Assembly: GCA_047967505.1 (NCBI GenBank)
Contig: CM106538.1
DNA from: Dipteris shenzhenensis
Taxonomy: Eukaryota > Polypodiophyta > Polypodiopsida > Gleicheniales
DNA length: 64,000 nt
Direction: 5' to 3' (one strand)
Position 1 is the first letter of the stretch, and every line of letters begins with the position of its first letter. The position numbers and the translations under genes are program-made. Shown one piece after another: positions 34,136 to 45,741 of this stretch. A model generated the notes under the pieces. That model did not search any database and had not been told where the DNA came from. It saw only the letters and a program-made list of their open reading frames with translations.

Positions 34136-35640
34136 AATATCTCTTTTGTCGACATTTAGACTTCAAAACTGTAATGTGAATATTCCCAAGGGAGAAAGAT
34201 GTGAAAGAGTAGAGGAGTGAGCTACAAATAAATCATTCAAAGGGAACCTCATCAAAATGAACTCCCAAGATGGTGAGAAAAATAGCCAACTTTGCAATTG
34301 ACTTGTAATAAGAACCTTAGAGCCAAAAATATTAATCTTCCATGTGTCAGATAACCAAGCCACCTTTGAACCTTAGAGAAAACTTTGGTATAGAGAATTC
34401 GTCACCCACAACGTTACATCTCATCATAGAAGGTTACGTCACTTTGAAAAGAGCTATACAATACAGGTGTCAAACGTGTTAAGATGCTCCTTCTTGTCAT
34501 AATAGCAAGTAACAAAGACTAGTAGAGTGGTTGCCAGATGCTCCTTCTTGTCATAATAGCAAGTAACAAAGACTAGTAGAGCGGTTGCCTTGACGACAAA
34601 AAATAGAGACATGCAACAGCAGTAGCAGCATGAGATCTATTCGCTAGGCGTTACTGCTGAGTAGTGGAGTCAAACAGTAGTATAGTCGCCATAGAGGAAA
34701 ACTTCAAATAAATCGGTACATATCCTGAGACAATGAATGGTCAAAGTAGGTTCTCTTTCCACTCACGGATCTCATCCAGAGTCATGAATGGTGTATCATT
34801 AACTATGTGATGCAGATAACTCCATGCTGGAGGCAGTCTGGTGCTTTGTGTTAGAGGTTTACGCGTGTACCACAATGAGAGTGTCTACCCATGAGAACAC
34901 TGTGAGAGTTGCCAAACTAGGGCTTTATGCTCGAGCTATCACTAGGATCTTACGCTAAACTATCAAAACCAAGTCATGTGAGAATATGTGTATGCCAAAG
35001 ATCAAGCCTGTAAAATAAATATGACAATTGTGTCGGGAGTGCTGTACAAGGCTGATGGATACGTGTCGGAATCAATGCCAAAAGATAGTCAGCAATGTGT
35101 GACTTTACATGGGTGGCATGTGTGTGCAAGATGTGTACAACAATCTTGAATCTGAGAGGAAGATCACTCTACTAAGTGTCACACCAAGTGATGAACTGCC
35201 AAATGCCAAGAGATTGAACTGGTGTCTATTGTGTGTGTGTATAATGATGATAGAACCTCATGGACTAACATTAGTGGGAACTAATTGGATGATATGGCAA
35301 TGGCTTAAGAACATGGCTTGGTGGAGTTTAATCTCCTCTATGGATGTACTAGTCCACAATGAGACTACACATCGAAGTGCAAAAAAGCAACAAATGGATT
35401 TTATCTTGATTCATTTTATGTGTTGGGTATGCTGCAATGGATTAGGAGGTGGTTCCTGTGATGAGGATTCAATGATGTTGACCTATGCATAAGAAAGACT
35501 ATAGATTTGAGGTGCTCATCGTGTAGATCACGATCTGCTGAGCATTTTTGCTTTTTGGAGCACCTTGAAATTCCCTCTGGATCAAAAGTTATGGGCATTT
35601 GAAATTTGCACCACACTTTGTCCAAGGAAGGGTCCAAATT
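34136..35640. other. Unassigned sequence
   Basis: Includes a 54-bp tandem duplication (GATGCTCCTTCTTGTCATAA at 34483 and 34537). The plus-strand frame 35109-35492 has no recognisable motif. The stretch 35540-35640 resembles the reverse complement of 44990-45065, the flank of another TGATGTGGC array. Confidence 0.45.
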
Positions 35641-36070
35641 GATGATGTGGTATGTGGTGATATGGCATGTGGTGATGTGCCAGTGTGATATGGCATTGGT
35701 GTTCACATGCTGCTTACCAAATTGTGCCTATGTGGCACATGTTGATGTGGCCTATTGATTGGGCATGCTATTGACATGGCACTGCCATAAGGCATGATGA
35801 TGTGGTAGGCAAGTGCAGTGGCACGAGTGACTTGGATAGCTTGCGTGTGGTAGTGCTGACGTGGACTGTCGCATGTGCTATTGATGTGGCACAAGGGTGG
35901 CCACTAATAATGTAGAAGAAAAGATAGCCACATGGTTGCCTACATGGCAGTGTGACATGGATAAAGCTAATGTGGCAGTCACTAGGGTCACCCGACATGG
36001 TAGCTTAGGTGTCAACGATGTGGCAAGAAAGCCACGTATGTTGACATTGCAGATTGGTTTGCCATGTGGT
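35641..36070 (+). repeat. Degenerate TGATGTGGC-rich array, patch 1
   Basis: Irregular recurrence of GATGTGGCA, GATGTGGTA and GACATGGCA words about every 15 to 35 bases for ~400 bp. No exact unit. The same word family recurs at 41556-41712 and, reverse-complemented, at 44528-44995. Confidence 0.75.
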
Positions 36071-36270
36071 AGATAACCCTAAAGGATTCTTTTGAATCCT
36101 CGAGATTCTATCAAAATATTAAAGAATTTATTCGATGATTATTCTCTCAATGGTCACCATTTTTCGTCTGCTTCTGTTTGGTACATTTGTTGGAGTCAAT
36201 GAATGAGTTGCTCGCCTAACGGAGGTGAAGCTTGTTGTCATTGTTGCTATTGTTTATGATCCATTGGAGT

Positions 36271-36640
36271 GTTGTTAATGTTCGGAGGAGGAAATAGACC
36301 AATTAGCACATGAAAACAAAAGTTTCCAGGTGGAAAATATTATGCTGAAGAAGCAGCTCTCAGCATTAAAACCCATGGACGAACAACTGAAGACCATGGT
36401 AGATGTGGAGACTAAAATAATTGGCACCTTCGTGCCATATGTAGAGGTGGACAGTCTGAAAGTGCAAGTCTCAGACTACATGATAGGTTTATGGGCCCAA
36501 ATCCAAAACAGACTGCAAAGACAACCAGTGCAAGCCTAAGACTATCAGAAAGAAGCCACAGCAAACTTCCTGTTGAGAAAACAGGTGGAGGAATTGCAAA
36601 AAGAAGTCTATCACTTGAAGTCCAAGAGTTAAAGTCGTGG
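36271..36640 (+). pseudogene. Fragment encoding a coiled-coil-like segment, unrecognised
   Basis: Plus frame 36330-36539 with upstream extension reads as a heptad-like segment (EEEIDQLAHENKSFQVEN, then MLKKQLSALKPMDEQLKTM), followed after one stop by LLRKQVEELQKEVYHLK. Such coiled-coils occur in gag-like proteins of repetitive elements and in many others; no family can be named. Confidence 0.4.
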
Positions 36641-36902
36641 CTAATGAAGGCTTTGATCTAGGTGTTTTTGATGAGACATGCTCACTTTGATCCACTATGT
36701 GGGTCGTTGAATCACGTTGTAGTGCGAGTTTAGGAGCTGGGGCGCTTGCGTTGCCCATTGGGCCTAGTCTACACGTTGTACATTTGGTTCTATGTGGTCG
36801 TTGGAGTGCATGGCATGGAGGCGCGTAGCCTGAGGACTAAGCCACCTTGACAACTAAGATTTGTTGTGGTGCTGTCAGTTGCTCGACGGCTATAGAGTTG
36901 TT

Positions 36903-37730
36903 GGCTATGAGCCGTGGGCTAGGTTGAAGGTGACTTATACATTGCAGTAGTCATTGATGGCCACGTTTGTTGAGGAAATTGTTTGAGGTGCTAGTCGGTT
37001 GGCATTGTGCAGGACCCTGAGTCACTGGCGTTCTTAGAGTGCCAAAGCCACCATTGAGGGGTTGTCTTGCTTGTTTGTTGAAGGCGTCATGCGCTTTGGA
37101 GCTTCGACTGGAAATTGCTTGTGGTCCTTTAATAGTTTACTAGTTTATGTGTCGTTCCAATCGACGGGGCCGTTGTTGAAGTTGATGTGGAGTAGAGCTC
37201 ACCGGTTGGCTAAGTTGCCACTTCTAGGAGCTCGATTGTTGAAGGTTGTTGCTAAGGCTACTATTGTGCATTGGAGGAGGTGTTTGGAGTCGCATCCGGT
37301 GTTGAAGTCGTTGTAGGCTGTGAGCCGTGGGCTAGGTTGAAGGTGACTTATACATTGCAGTAGTCATTGATGGCCATGTTTGTTGAGGAAATCGTTTGAG
37401 GTGCTAGTCGATTGGCGTTGTGCAGGACCCTAAGTCACTGGATCTCTTAGAGTGCCAAAGCCACCCCGTTGAGGGGTCGTCTTGCTTGTTTGTTGAAGGC
37501 GTCATGCACTTTGGAGCTTCGACTGGAAATTGCTTGTGGTCCTTCAATAGTTTACTAGTTTATGTGTCGTTCCAATCAACGGGGCCGTCGTTGAAGTTGA
37601 TGTGGAGCAGAGCTCAGTGGTTGGCTAAGTTGCCACTTCTAGGAGCTCGATTGTTGAAGGTTGTTGCTAAGGCTACTATTGTGCATTGGAGGAGGCGTTT
37701 GGAGTCGCATCCGATGCTGAAGTCGTTGTA
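36903..37730. repeat. Tandem duplication, unit 413-415 bp
   Basis: Unit 1 begins GGCTATGAGCCGTGGGCTAGG at 36903 (21st base not counted) and unit 2 at 37316; the third boundary (GTTGTAGGCT) is at about 37731. The units are very similar over their whole length. The plus frame at 37062-37316 and that at 37420-37731 are the two copies of one fragment. The encoded peptide is not recognised. Confidence 0.93.
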
Positions 37731-38320
37731 GGCTCTTGGTTGTAATTCCCCAGGTAAGATGGCATGAAAGAGCTCCAAAGCGTGCTAAGAGAATGCTAGA
37801 AGCTTTGGACAAAGAGTGTGCGAGCAAAAGGTGCCAATTGCAGAGAGAGATACTCGAAGAATGTGTAGGTTGGACCTAGAAATGCACCAAACAGAGATCC
37901 GAGATAGGAGGTCACTCCTTATTTGTTTGTCTCTCTGTGAATGAATATTTCTCTCAAATTGAAACCAGATTTCTCCATCTAAGAAGATGAATATACATCT
38001 CTCACACTAAGGAGATCTATCATGAACAACTCTCAAAGACCATAATCACTCAAGGAATGAAAACTAGAGCTCCAAATGGCTAAATCAAAAGCGTCTTAAA
38101 CCAAAACAAAGGTGAGAAGCAACTCTACAAGAGCTAGAGAAGGAACGAAGATGCCTTAAAGGGAGGGCTTGTGCCTTGACTATAGTAAGGGCTTATACTC
38201 TCTCTCACACATTCCTCTCATAGAGATGAGCCTCATGAATCTCGCTTTCAGAGAAGGAGGATGCCTTGCGGAAGGAGGGCTTGGTGTCTTAACGAGATGC
38301 AAGGGCTTAGGAGCACCTAG
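37731..38320 (-). other. Leader-like sequence of an LTR element
   Basis: No coding frame. It lies just inside the primer-binding site of the LTR at 38334-38553 on the element strand, so it is probably its leader. What follows (the 415-bp duplication) shows no gag. Confidence 0.4.
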
Positions 38321-38333
38321 TGCTCTGATACCA
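38321..38333 (-). other. Perfect initiator Met tRNA primer-binding site
   Basis: TGCTCTGATACCA on the plus strand contains the exact complement of TGGTATCAGAGC, adjoining the TG that starts the LTR at 38334. Confidence 0.8.
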
Positions 38334-38343
38334 TGATAAAGTG

Positions 38344-38433
<90 letters not shown>

Positions 38434-38553
38434 ACAATATAGCTATCTGTACACTATGTTGTATTGAACATAAATATGAATATATACATGAGTACCCCTT
38501 AGGATTAGGGTTAGGATTGCCCCTAATGCCCTATCTAGATAGTGCAATTAACA
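38334..38553 (-). repeat. LTR (about 220 bp) carrying a long (GA)n array
   Basis: Starts TGATAAAGTGGGG next to the primer-binding site and ends ATTAACA at 38553, i.e. TGTTAAT...TTATCA on the element strand. About 44 GA units (38345-38432) fill its 3' part. The partner LTR was not found. The end at 38553 is inferred from TG/CA rules. Confidence 0.65.
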
Positions 38554-40386
38554 CTTCCTTAGAGACTAAGAGATTTTACAAGATTGAGAAGGGAACAATA
38601 TTTATGTTGCTAGGCATTTTAATGGGTTTGGAATTTCTAGAAAACAAATATGGGATTTGGATTCATATATAGTTCTTCCAAGTTCATGACTTTCTTCTTT
38701 GGTTCTTCCTTGGTGGTTGATTTGTGATCCCACAATAGAACCATGTCACGTTCTTCAACAATGGTTGTACTTGACATATATCATCCACAATGCCAATTTG
38801 TGGCTTCTCTTGTTGTATGGAGATAAAAAGTTACAATATATCATTGGAAGGACTGGCATTTGATGGCATCTCTTTATAGCTTAAAATTTCAATGTACTTT
38901 GATTGGATATCATGTAGTTGGAGGCATGGACAATCCTCTGTTAGTATCTCTAAATATGTCCTTTGCTTTCATATTTTTTGAGTTGGACCTAGCACCTATC
39001 TCTTGTTTCTTGTTACATGTTGTGACATGACCTAATGCTCTATTAGTGCTTGCATTAAAGATGCTAGCTTTAGCTAGGTACTATAGTTTTTCCTTCTACT
39101 TCGATTCTATAGGTACCATACTTTTTCCTTCTAGCTTGATTCTATAGGTACCATAGTTTTTCCTTCTAAGTCGATTCTATAGGTACCATCTCTACTAGTC
39201 ATCATGTTTGTGGATGTTATTAATTGCACATTCTACTTCAATCATGCCCTTCATCAAAACTTTTTGTAGCTTTGTTGTGAACACCCGTACTTTGTACTTT
39301 GGATCTTGAATTTGAGCTTTCATAGTTTTAAACTACATGAACTTGCCATCCTAACTTTTGGCATGCAAGCTCATCATACTTTTGTGGGCACCTTAGTTTT
39401 TTGAGTAAGCTTATTTCTTATAATACTATTGTCAAATTGTGCACTATGACTTAAGTTCATCAATGGTTTAAAAAAATTTCATGCTCCTCTTTTCCTTATT
39501 CCAAGCATCTTTCACATTACATTTTTTGTTATTTCTTAATATACATATGTATTATAGCTATTTGCAACTCTAGATTGTAATTAATCATTAGCCTTATATG
39601 ACTCACACACAAGTAGCAATCAATGATGTGATCCTTTTTTTCAGTGTTTGCTAGTGATGCAAGATGTAATAACCTTCGTTGCCATAGGATAGCCATGGTG
39701 ATGTGAGTTCTCAATCTGGCTTTAAAGGGACGAGTGGTTTCCAATAGCAACAAATCCTTCTTCCAAACTTGAATCCATAATGACCTAGGGCCCTACTACC
39801 AAGCCATAGCCAAATTGGACATTATGAACCCACTCTATACACTTATCCTATGAAAACATTGTGCAATTAGTGTGCACAACCTACAAGAGACCACAGGTAA
39901 GGTTTTAGGGCATTATTTTCAATTGGGATCAATAGTTATACCAAGCTTTTGCATAAAGGCATATGGCATAATTACCTACCCAAACATGGCTCAACCTCAT
40001 GTACAAGTTTTCTTTTCTTGGTCTTTTGTGGCTTGCAAATGTGTAGCCATGCTACCCTTGTAAAACATTTTTTTGCCCATCTAGTGGACTTTATGGAGGT
40101 ATTGTGCTCATGGGATTATGCCTGAAATTTCCATGGAAGATTTCATATCCACGAGAGAATGGAGTAAGGCATGGTCTCATTAACTCCTAGGAAGCTCATG
40201 TCTCTAGAGAAAATGTGGGATAGAAACATGTAGGATTTTACAAAAAACTAATCATATGTTGAGTGCTCTTGCTAGAGTGCTAGGGGCATGCTAATTTCAG
40301 CCATATGGTACCATATTGCTACCTTGTAGTGTAAGAGATGCTTTCCCACATTAGTGTTCATGGGTGCTCCCTCTTTGTTTTACATG

Positions 40387-40437
<51 letters not shown>

Positions 40438-41555
40438 AAGAAACTTGAATAGTCAAGGACTAAGATTCCAAATGCCAAATGTTAGTTTAGGACTGAGGGT
40501 CCATCCTAGTGTCTTAGAGGACTTATTTATTAAATCAGTTATGGATTGAGTGTCTCCACCTTTATGTTGGTGTCTTAGAAAATTTGAAATCTTTAATGAG
40601 AGCAATGCCTTCACGATATACTACCAACTTGCCATTCTTTTGAGCTTCTCATACTTTCTAAAGTTCATTAGCCTTCATCTTAAATGTTGAGGGGTAAGAT
40701 CTTCTGCTATCCATATCTTGGTACCTTTCAAGGCCCTGGTTTGGCGAAGAATTGCCAACCTATATTCTCATGTCTTAAATCTGATTATGGCATGATTTTG
40801 TGCTATGCATTGGAATGCCTCAACTATTGTAGTGTCCAAAGTGATCATTGCCATGGCATCTGCTATATTCTCAAGGCATTGTTCAAGTGGGTCACTTTGC
40901 AAATGATCATTAATGTGGTGAACTACCTACTGTTGAAGGTACTACGGGTGTTAGATGTAAGAATGTGAAAATCAATGATAGATATGAAGGGATTGATGCC
41001 AGTAGGGACTAACAAAGATTTTTAGGCAAGGCTTGTTCAATTTAGTCTCGTTTAAATACGTGTAAATTTACAACTAGACTATATGTTCATACCAGAATTT
41101 AGCAAAAGAGTTTAGTCTCATTTAAATTCATGTTAATCTACAACTAGACTACATGTTCATACAAGAATTTAGCAAAATAGTTTCCTTTCTTTGTTCCTTT
41201 TGTGTGTTAGTTTGGTTGATGAAGAGGATGTCGTTTCGATGAGTGATGAGGCAAAATGAAACTATGCTATGAGTAGGTTTAAACTTGGATCCTTTATTTT
41301 CCCCTAAAGGAAGAGGATTGGTGTAAAGAATATGAGATGTGAATTTTTCTCTTTTTATAATACCTCAAAATTATTTATGGTACAAAATCTTATGGCACTT
41401 TGACGATTTGTCACACCTTGTACATGGTGATGCGGTAGTACATATACCATAGAAATGAGGTGGTAATGTGTCACATTGCTACTATTATCATAGCTCAGCT
41501 CTTAAGCTATAAGCTAGCTGCTAACTGTCAATCAATGCTAATTAGATTGCTTATG
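38554..41555. other. Unassigned sequence with small repeats
   Basis: No coding gene recognised. It contains a 35-bp tandem repeat of 3.3 units (39076-39189, AGGTACCATA then TTTTTCCTTCTA), (GA)n at about 40391-40435, and a 70-bp tandem duplication (TTTAGTCTC at 41041 and 41111, each followed by CAACTAGACTA). Confidence 0.5.
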
Positions 41556-41712
41556 TAGTAGTGATGAGGTGGGCCTATTGGATGACATGGTGTTGCCAAA
41601 TGATGTGTCACTATCAGATGACATCCAGATGACATGGCCTATTGGATATGTGCTAGATCTAAATAATGTGGCAATTTGGATGTGGTGACAGTATCAGATG
41701 ATGTGGCCTACT
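41556..41712 (+). repeat. Degenerate TGATGTGGC-rich array, patch 2
   Basis: GATGAGGTGGGCC, GATGACATGG, GATGTGTCAC, GATGACATCC, AATGTGGCA and GATGTGGCC words in 160 bp; the same vocabulary as the arrays at 35641 and 44528. Confidence 0.65.
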
Positions 41713-43480
41713 AAAGTTTTGGGTATTGTGATTTGGATCGAAAGATTCCATGCCAATGGATGGACAAGAAGATTGGAGGGAGAAGAGGATGGGGTTCGGC
41801 TGGATAAGACATCCTGTCTTCTCCCTCCTTGCCTACATTTGACTCACATGCTGAGCAGATACAAACAAGATTTTGAATTGATAGTTACCCACCCTCTTGG
41901 AAAAGAAAGCTCTCTAAGAATCCACATCTACACATCCACTTGGAACGAGGATGTTCAGAAGGTCACAGAGAACCCTTTCCCACAACTCGCTAGTGTCCAT
42001 ACCAAGGCTATGATGGAAAGCCCTAGAGAAATGAGAGCATGTAGACTGAGTGCAGCCACCTAGTAGAAACCACCCGACCTTCTTATATGCAAGAGCACTC
42101 CAAGACTTCAAAGGAGCACCTTTGCCACACCCTTCCCAAGAACCAAGCATATCCTTACACTCCTAGCTCCTTCTCAACCATGATTGAGGATTCTCCTCAA
42201 TTTGCCATGCCATTCAAAGTTCCACTCCAAAAAAGAGAATGTGCTATAGGAAGGATATAGTGCACCAACAAATCCTATTGGAACACCAAAGAATTCATGA
42301 GGGATTCAAGAGAGAGCCACTAAAGGAGGGACACCTTCTTCTTCACAAGACATTTTTGTATGTATGACTTTGGATGAGGATTTGCATTAGAATTCCATCC
42401 ATATACTTAGAACAACCTAACTTTGGATGAGGATTTGCATCAGAATTCTATCGATATCCTTAGAACAACATGGCTGGATAGGTTATCTACCAAGATCCCA
42501 TACTCTATCTGCTTTTCGTGGTTCAAAAGGTTAACTTGGGTGAAAAAGGGGCTCATAATTGTCCGTTCCTCTACAAATCATATGTATTTCTTCTTGAGGA
42601 GGAAATGACCACAAGAGACTTACATTAGGAATTGTAGAAAATTAGAAATCTTCTTTATTACATGTAGATTTGCTTGCAATGGCAAGAAGCTTGGCACAAA
42701 ACTATATCGCATGGAATTCTTCCAAAGCAGGTTATGTGTTTTTGTGAGTTTTGAGAATTTGTCTTTAGGAAGACTCGTATAGAGGCGCTTTTGTGTGGAT
42801 GAAGTGTTGGATTCATGATGCAAATTTTGAGAAGTTCTTATAGTCTAAGGGTTTTTGGTGGGGTTCAATGTGGTGGGATTGATAGATGCGTGCCTAGAAT
42901 TGATTCAAAGGCTTATTCTCTTTCCTCTGTCTCTCTCTTAACTTAATGAACTAAACATTTAGACTTTTACAAGTCTTACAATAGAAGAAAAAGAATTAAA
43001 TAAATAACTGTAATTTTGTATTAATTTAAACAAAATTAACTTTTAAAATTAAAAATTTTAAGTTTATATTTAGCTCTAATTATTAATGCTAGGGAGGGGA
43101 GGGCAGCGGGGGTGATGGGAGGAGGGTGGCAATGAGGGGAGGCCAGAAGGAAGCGAAGAACTGTGGTGAGAAGGAGAGGTGAAAGAGGGTCTAGATTGCT
43201 GAGAGTCTGAGGCAAAAAGTGCTCACAAAAGGACATGTAATTTTTTTAAAAAGCTATATCATAAAAATTTTAAATAATTAATTTGAATATAAATATAAAT
43301 TTAGATTTAAATTTGATATAGATTTAAATTTAAACTCTTTAAAAAAATGCTAAATTAAATTTAAATGTAATTTTAAACTAAGATGACATTAATTCTAAAT
43401 TTAGACTTAAATTTAAATCTAAATTCAAAATTTTAATTTTAGTTTAAATTTTTTAAACAAATTAAATGGTCAGGATAAAA
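41713..43480. other. Unassigned sequence
   Basis: No recognised gene. It includes a ~55-bp tandem duplication (ACTTTGGATGAGGATTTGCA at 42366 and 42420) and an imperfect hairpin at 41774-41827. From about 43000 onward it is very AT-rich, made of TTTAAATTTAAAT-type words, apart from a G-rich block at 43091-43200. Confidence 0.5.
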
Positions 43481-43540
43481 CTAAATTAAAGCTTATCTTT
43501 AAAAAAAGTTAAAACTTTTAAACAAAAAAAATAATTCGAA

Positions 43541-43761
43541 AAATGGGGGGAGGAGCGGGGTGCGAGTCGAGGAGAAGCGATGAGGGTTGAGAATAGGGCA
43601 GGAGAGGGGGTGGGGGGATAGTGAAACAAGAGGGCTACGCAGCCCCTTGTTGCATGCACAATTGGTTTGGGGGGCAGGAGAGGGGGGGGGAGGGCTAGTA
43701 GGTGTAAATCCCCACCCCCACCATAGCCCACCTTTGTGTTTCGATCCCCACCCAACTTGAT

Positions 43762-43813
<52 letters not shown>

Positions 43814-44036
43814 GCCAAGAGGAGAGAAAGAGAGGGAGGGAGAAAAGAAGAGTGGAGAGGAGAAGAGAGGAGAGGGGCAACGAGGAAGAAGGGAGGAAGA
43901 GGAGGGATTGGTGGAAGGGAGGCAACAATGGAGGGAGGGAGAGGAGAGGGTGCAGCGAGGGAGAGGGGGAGAAAGAGGGGGAGGAGAGGGGAGGGAGGAA
44001 GAGAGGGAGAGGAGGAGGAGGGGGAGGGGGAGGGTT
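43541..44036. repeat. G-rich block leading into a ~270-bp polypurine tract
   Basis: From 43763 to 44036 the plus strand is almost only G and A, starting with (GA)n to 43810, then GGGAGGA/GAGAGG words. Rare pyrimidines interrupt it. Such a homopurine run can form triplex DNA. Frames on both strands here are compositional artefacts. Confidence 0.92.
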
Positions 44037-44114
44037 AATGGGCATGGACAAATTATTTATATATCAGAATTGTGAAGAATTTTTTAGATCACATTTATTA
44101 TACGACACATGTAT

Positions 44115-44527
44115 GAAATTACCTTAAACCCTAAACCTTCATCTTAAGCCCTAGACCCTAGACCTTAAACCCTAGACCTTAGACTCTATACCCTATACCC
44201 TATACCCTATATCCTAGACCCTAAAAGCTAGACCCTAGACCCTAGACCATAAACCCTAAACCCTAGATCTTAGACCCTAGACCCTATACCCTAAATCCTA
44301 GACCCTAGACCCTAGACCCAAAGCCCTAAACCATAGACCCTAGATTCTAAACCCTTGACCCTAGACTATAAACTTTAGGCCTAAAGCCCTAAATCCTAAA
44401 CCCTAAACTATACCCTAGATCCTAGACCCAAGATCCTGGAGCTTAGACCTAAACCCTAGACCCTAGAACCTAGACCCTAGATCCTAGAGCTTAGACCTAA
44501 ACCCTAGACCCTAGAATCTAGATCCTC
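44115..44527 (+). repeat. Degenerate interstitial telomere-like array
   Basis: About 410 bp of 7-bp units, mostly CCCTAGA with interspersed CCCTAAA, CCCTATA and CCTTAAA, on the C-rich strand. The plant telomere unit is CCCTAAA, so this is an internal, mutated array in which CCCTAGA dominates. It begins 80 bp after the polypurine tract. Confidence 0.93.
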
Positions 44528-44995
44528 TCTATCTGACACATCAGTAATGACTACCTTGTCAACAGTAGTTGATTGTAATGCCACATCAGTAGCTGACTAT
44601 ACTACCATGTCAGCAATAGCTGACTGTACTGCCATGTCAGTAGCCGACTATAGTGCCACATCACCACTGACACATCATCTACCAGCTATCAGTGCCATGT
44701 CACCTGAGCCATGTCATTAGTTGACATCACTGTCATTTCAGCATGTCCACATCATCATCTATGTCATCAAGCCACGCCAGCACTACCATATCATCAAGTC
44801 CAGTCAACTACCACCTCATCATCTGCCACATGGCACTGACCCTTGCCAGGCATAGTCACCCCACTGTAGGCACACTTTTAGTGCATGTGAACCAAGATGC
44901 CACCTCACTAGTGCTCTGCTAGCACACCTTTCCACAGGCACTATTTTTGCATGTGACCCCCTCTTGCCACATCATCACTAGCACTTTTTCCCACC
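44528..44995 (-). repeat. Degenerate TGATGTGGC-rich array, patch 3 (reverse orientation)
   Basis: The plus strand shows TGCCACATCA, CATGTCAGCA, AGCTGACTGTA and CATCATC words. At 44575-44660 a clearer unit of about 27-36 bp (GTAGCTGACTATACTACCAT type) appears about three times. On the minus strand this is the vocabulary of the arrays at 35641 and 41556. Confidence 0.75.
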
Positions 44996-45741
44996 CTCCA
45001 CCTAGATCAAGCCGTATCTCTTGATCCATGAAGAATTTGAGGGCACTCCAAAAAGGATAAACGCTCGATTTTTTGTGCTCTACATGCTTGTCACATCATG
45101 CGCACATTTTGGTGCAAGTATCAGACACTTTGAGCCTCAATAGTGATAAATCCACTTCCTTCATGCACATCAGCCTCTACATCGACGCATCTGATCCAAC
45201 ACCTAAAATGAACAAAAAAAAGGAATTATTTGCTACTTTTACATCGCTCAGCACGATTGGTCTGGATCTAGTTCAAAGTACTTTAGATCATCCTAACAAA
45301 GAGAACTCCAAAGAAGCAGCCAATCGAAGGCATGCCGAAAAATTCTAGGAATAGTTCCTACTCGGAGGCAATCCCTTTGCTCACATGTGGTTTCACATCA
45401 TCACATTACATGAAACCCGGCGTTCCAGAGTTCAATGAGCAGAATTTAGAGTGTTCAGAGGCATGGATTGATTGTTCAGTGTGGGCAAATAGCACATGAT
45501 TTGATTTCACACACACATTCCATCATTGTAAAGCCTATTTGGCTATTTTCTAGCATTGTGCATGTTATTTCAAGCGTTGTAAAGCCTCTTGGCTATTCTC
45601 AACATCATTTGCCACAAGTCTTGTAATAGATTGGATTATATATTGCAGGTTCTATCTTCATCGATAGTTTAGATTTCAAGTGATATAGTCAGTGTTTTGC
45701 AGTTGATTCAGATAGTGATTTCACATTACATTTCTTGCACC
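44996..45741. other. Flank of array 3 and upstream sequence of Copia B
   Basis: 44990-45065 (minus strand) resembles 35540-35600. The plus frame 45073-45348 has no recognised motif. No LTR or primer-binding site of Copia B could be found before its gag start, so the element appears 5'-truncated or too decayed there. Confidence 0.45.

Noticed and set aside
41774-41827. Imperfect hairpin GGAGGGAGAAGAGGATG / CATCCTGTCTTCTCCCTCC
   Set aside because: Short, mismatched stem in low-complexity purine/pyrimidine sequence; not distinguishable from chance.
43486-44127. Frames rich in Pro/Leu/Ser (minus) or Arg/Glu/Gly (plus)
   Set aside because: Compositional effect of the polypurine tract.
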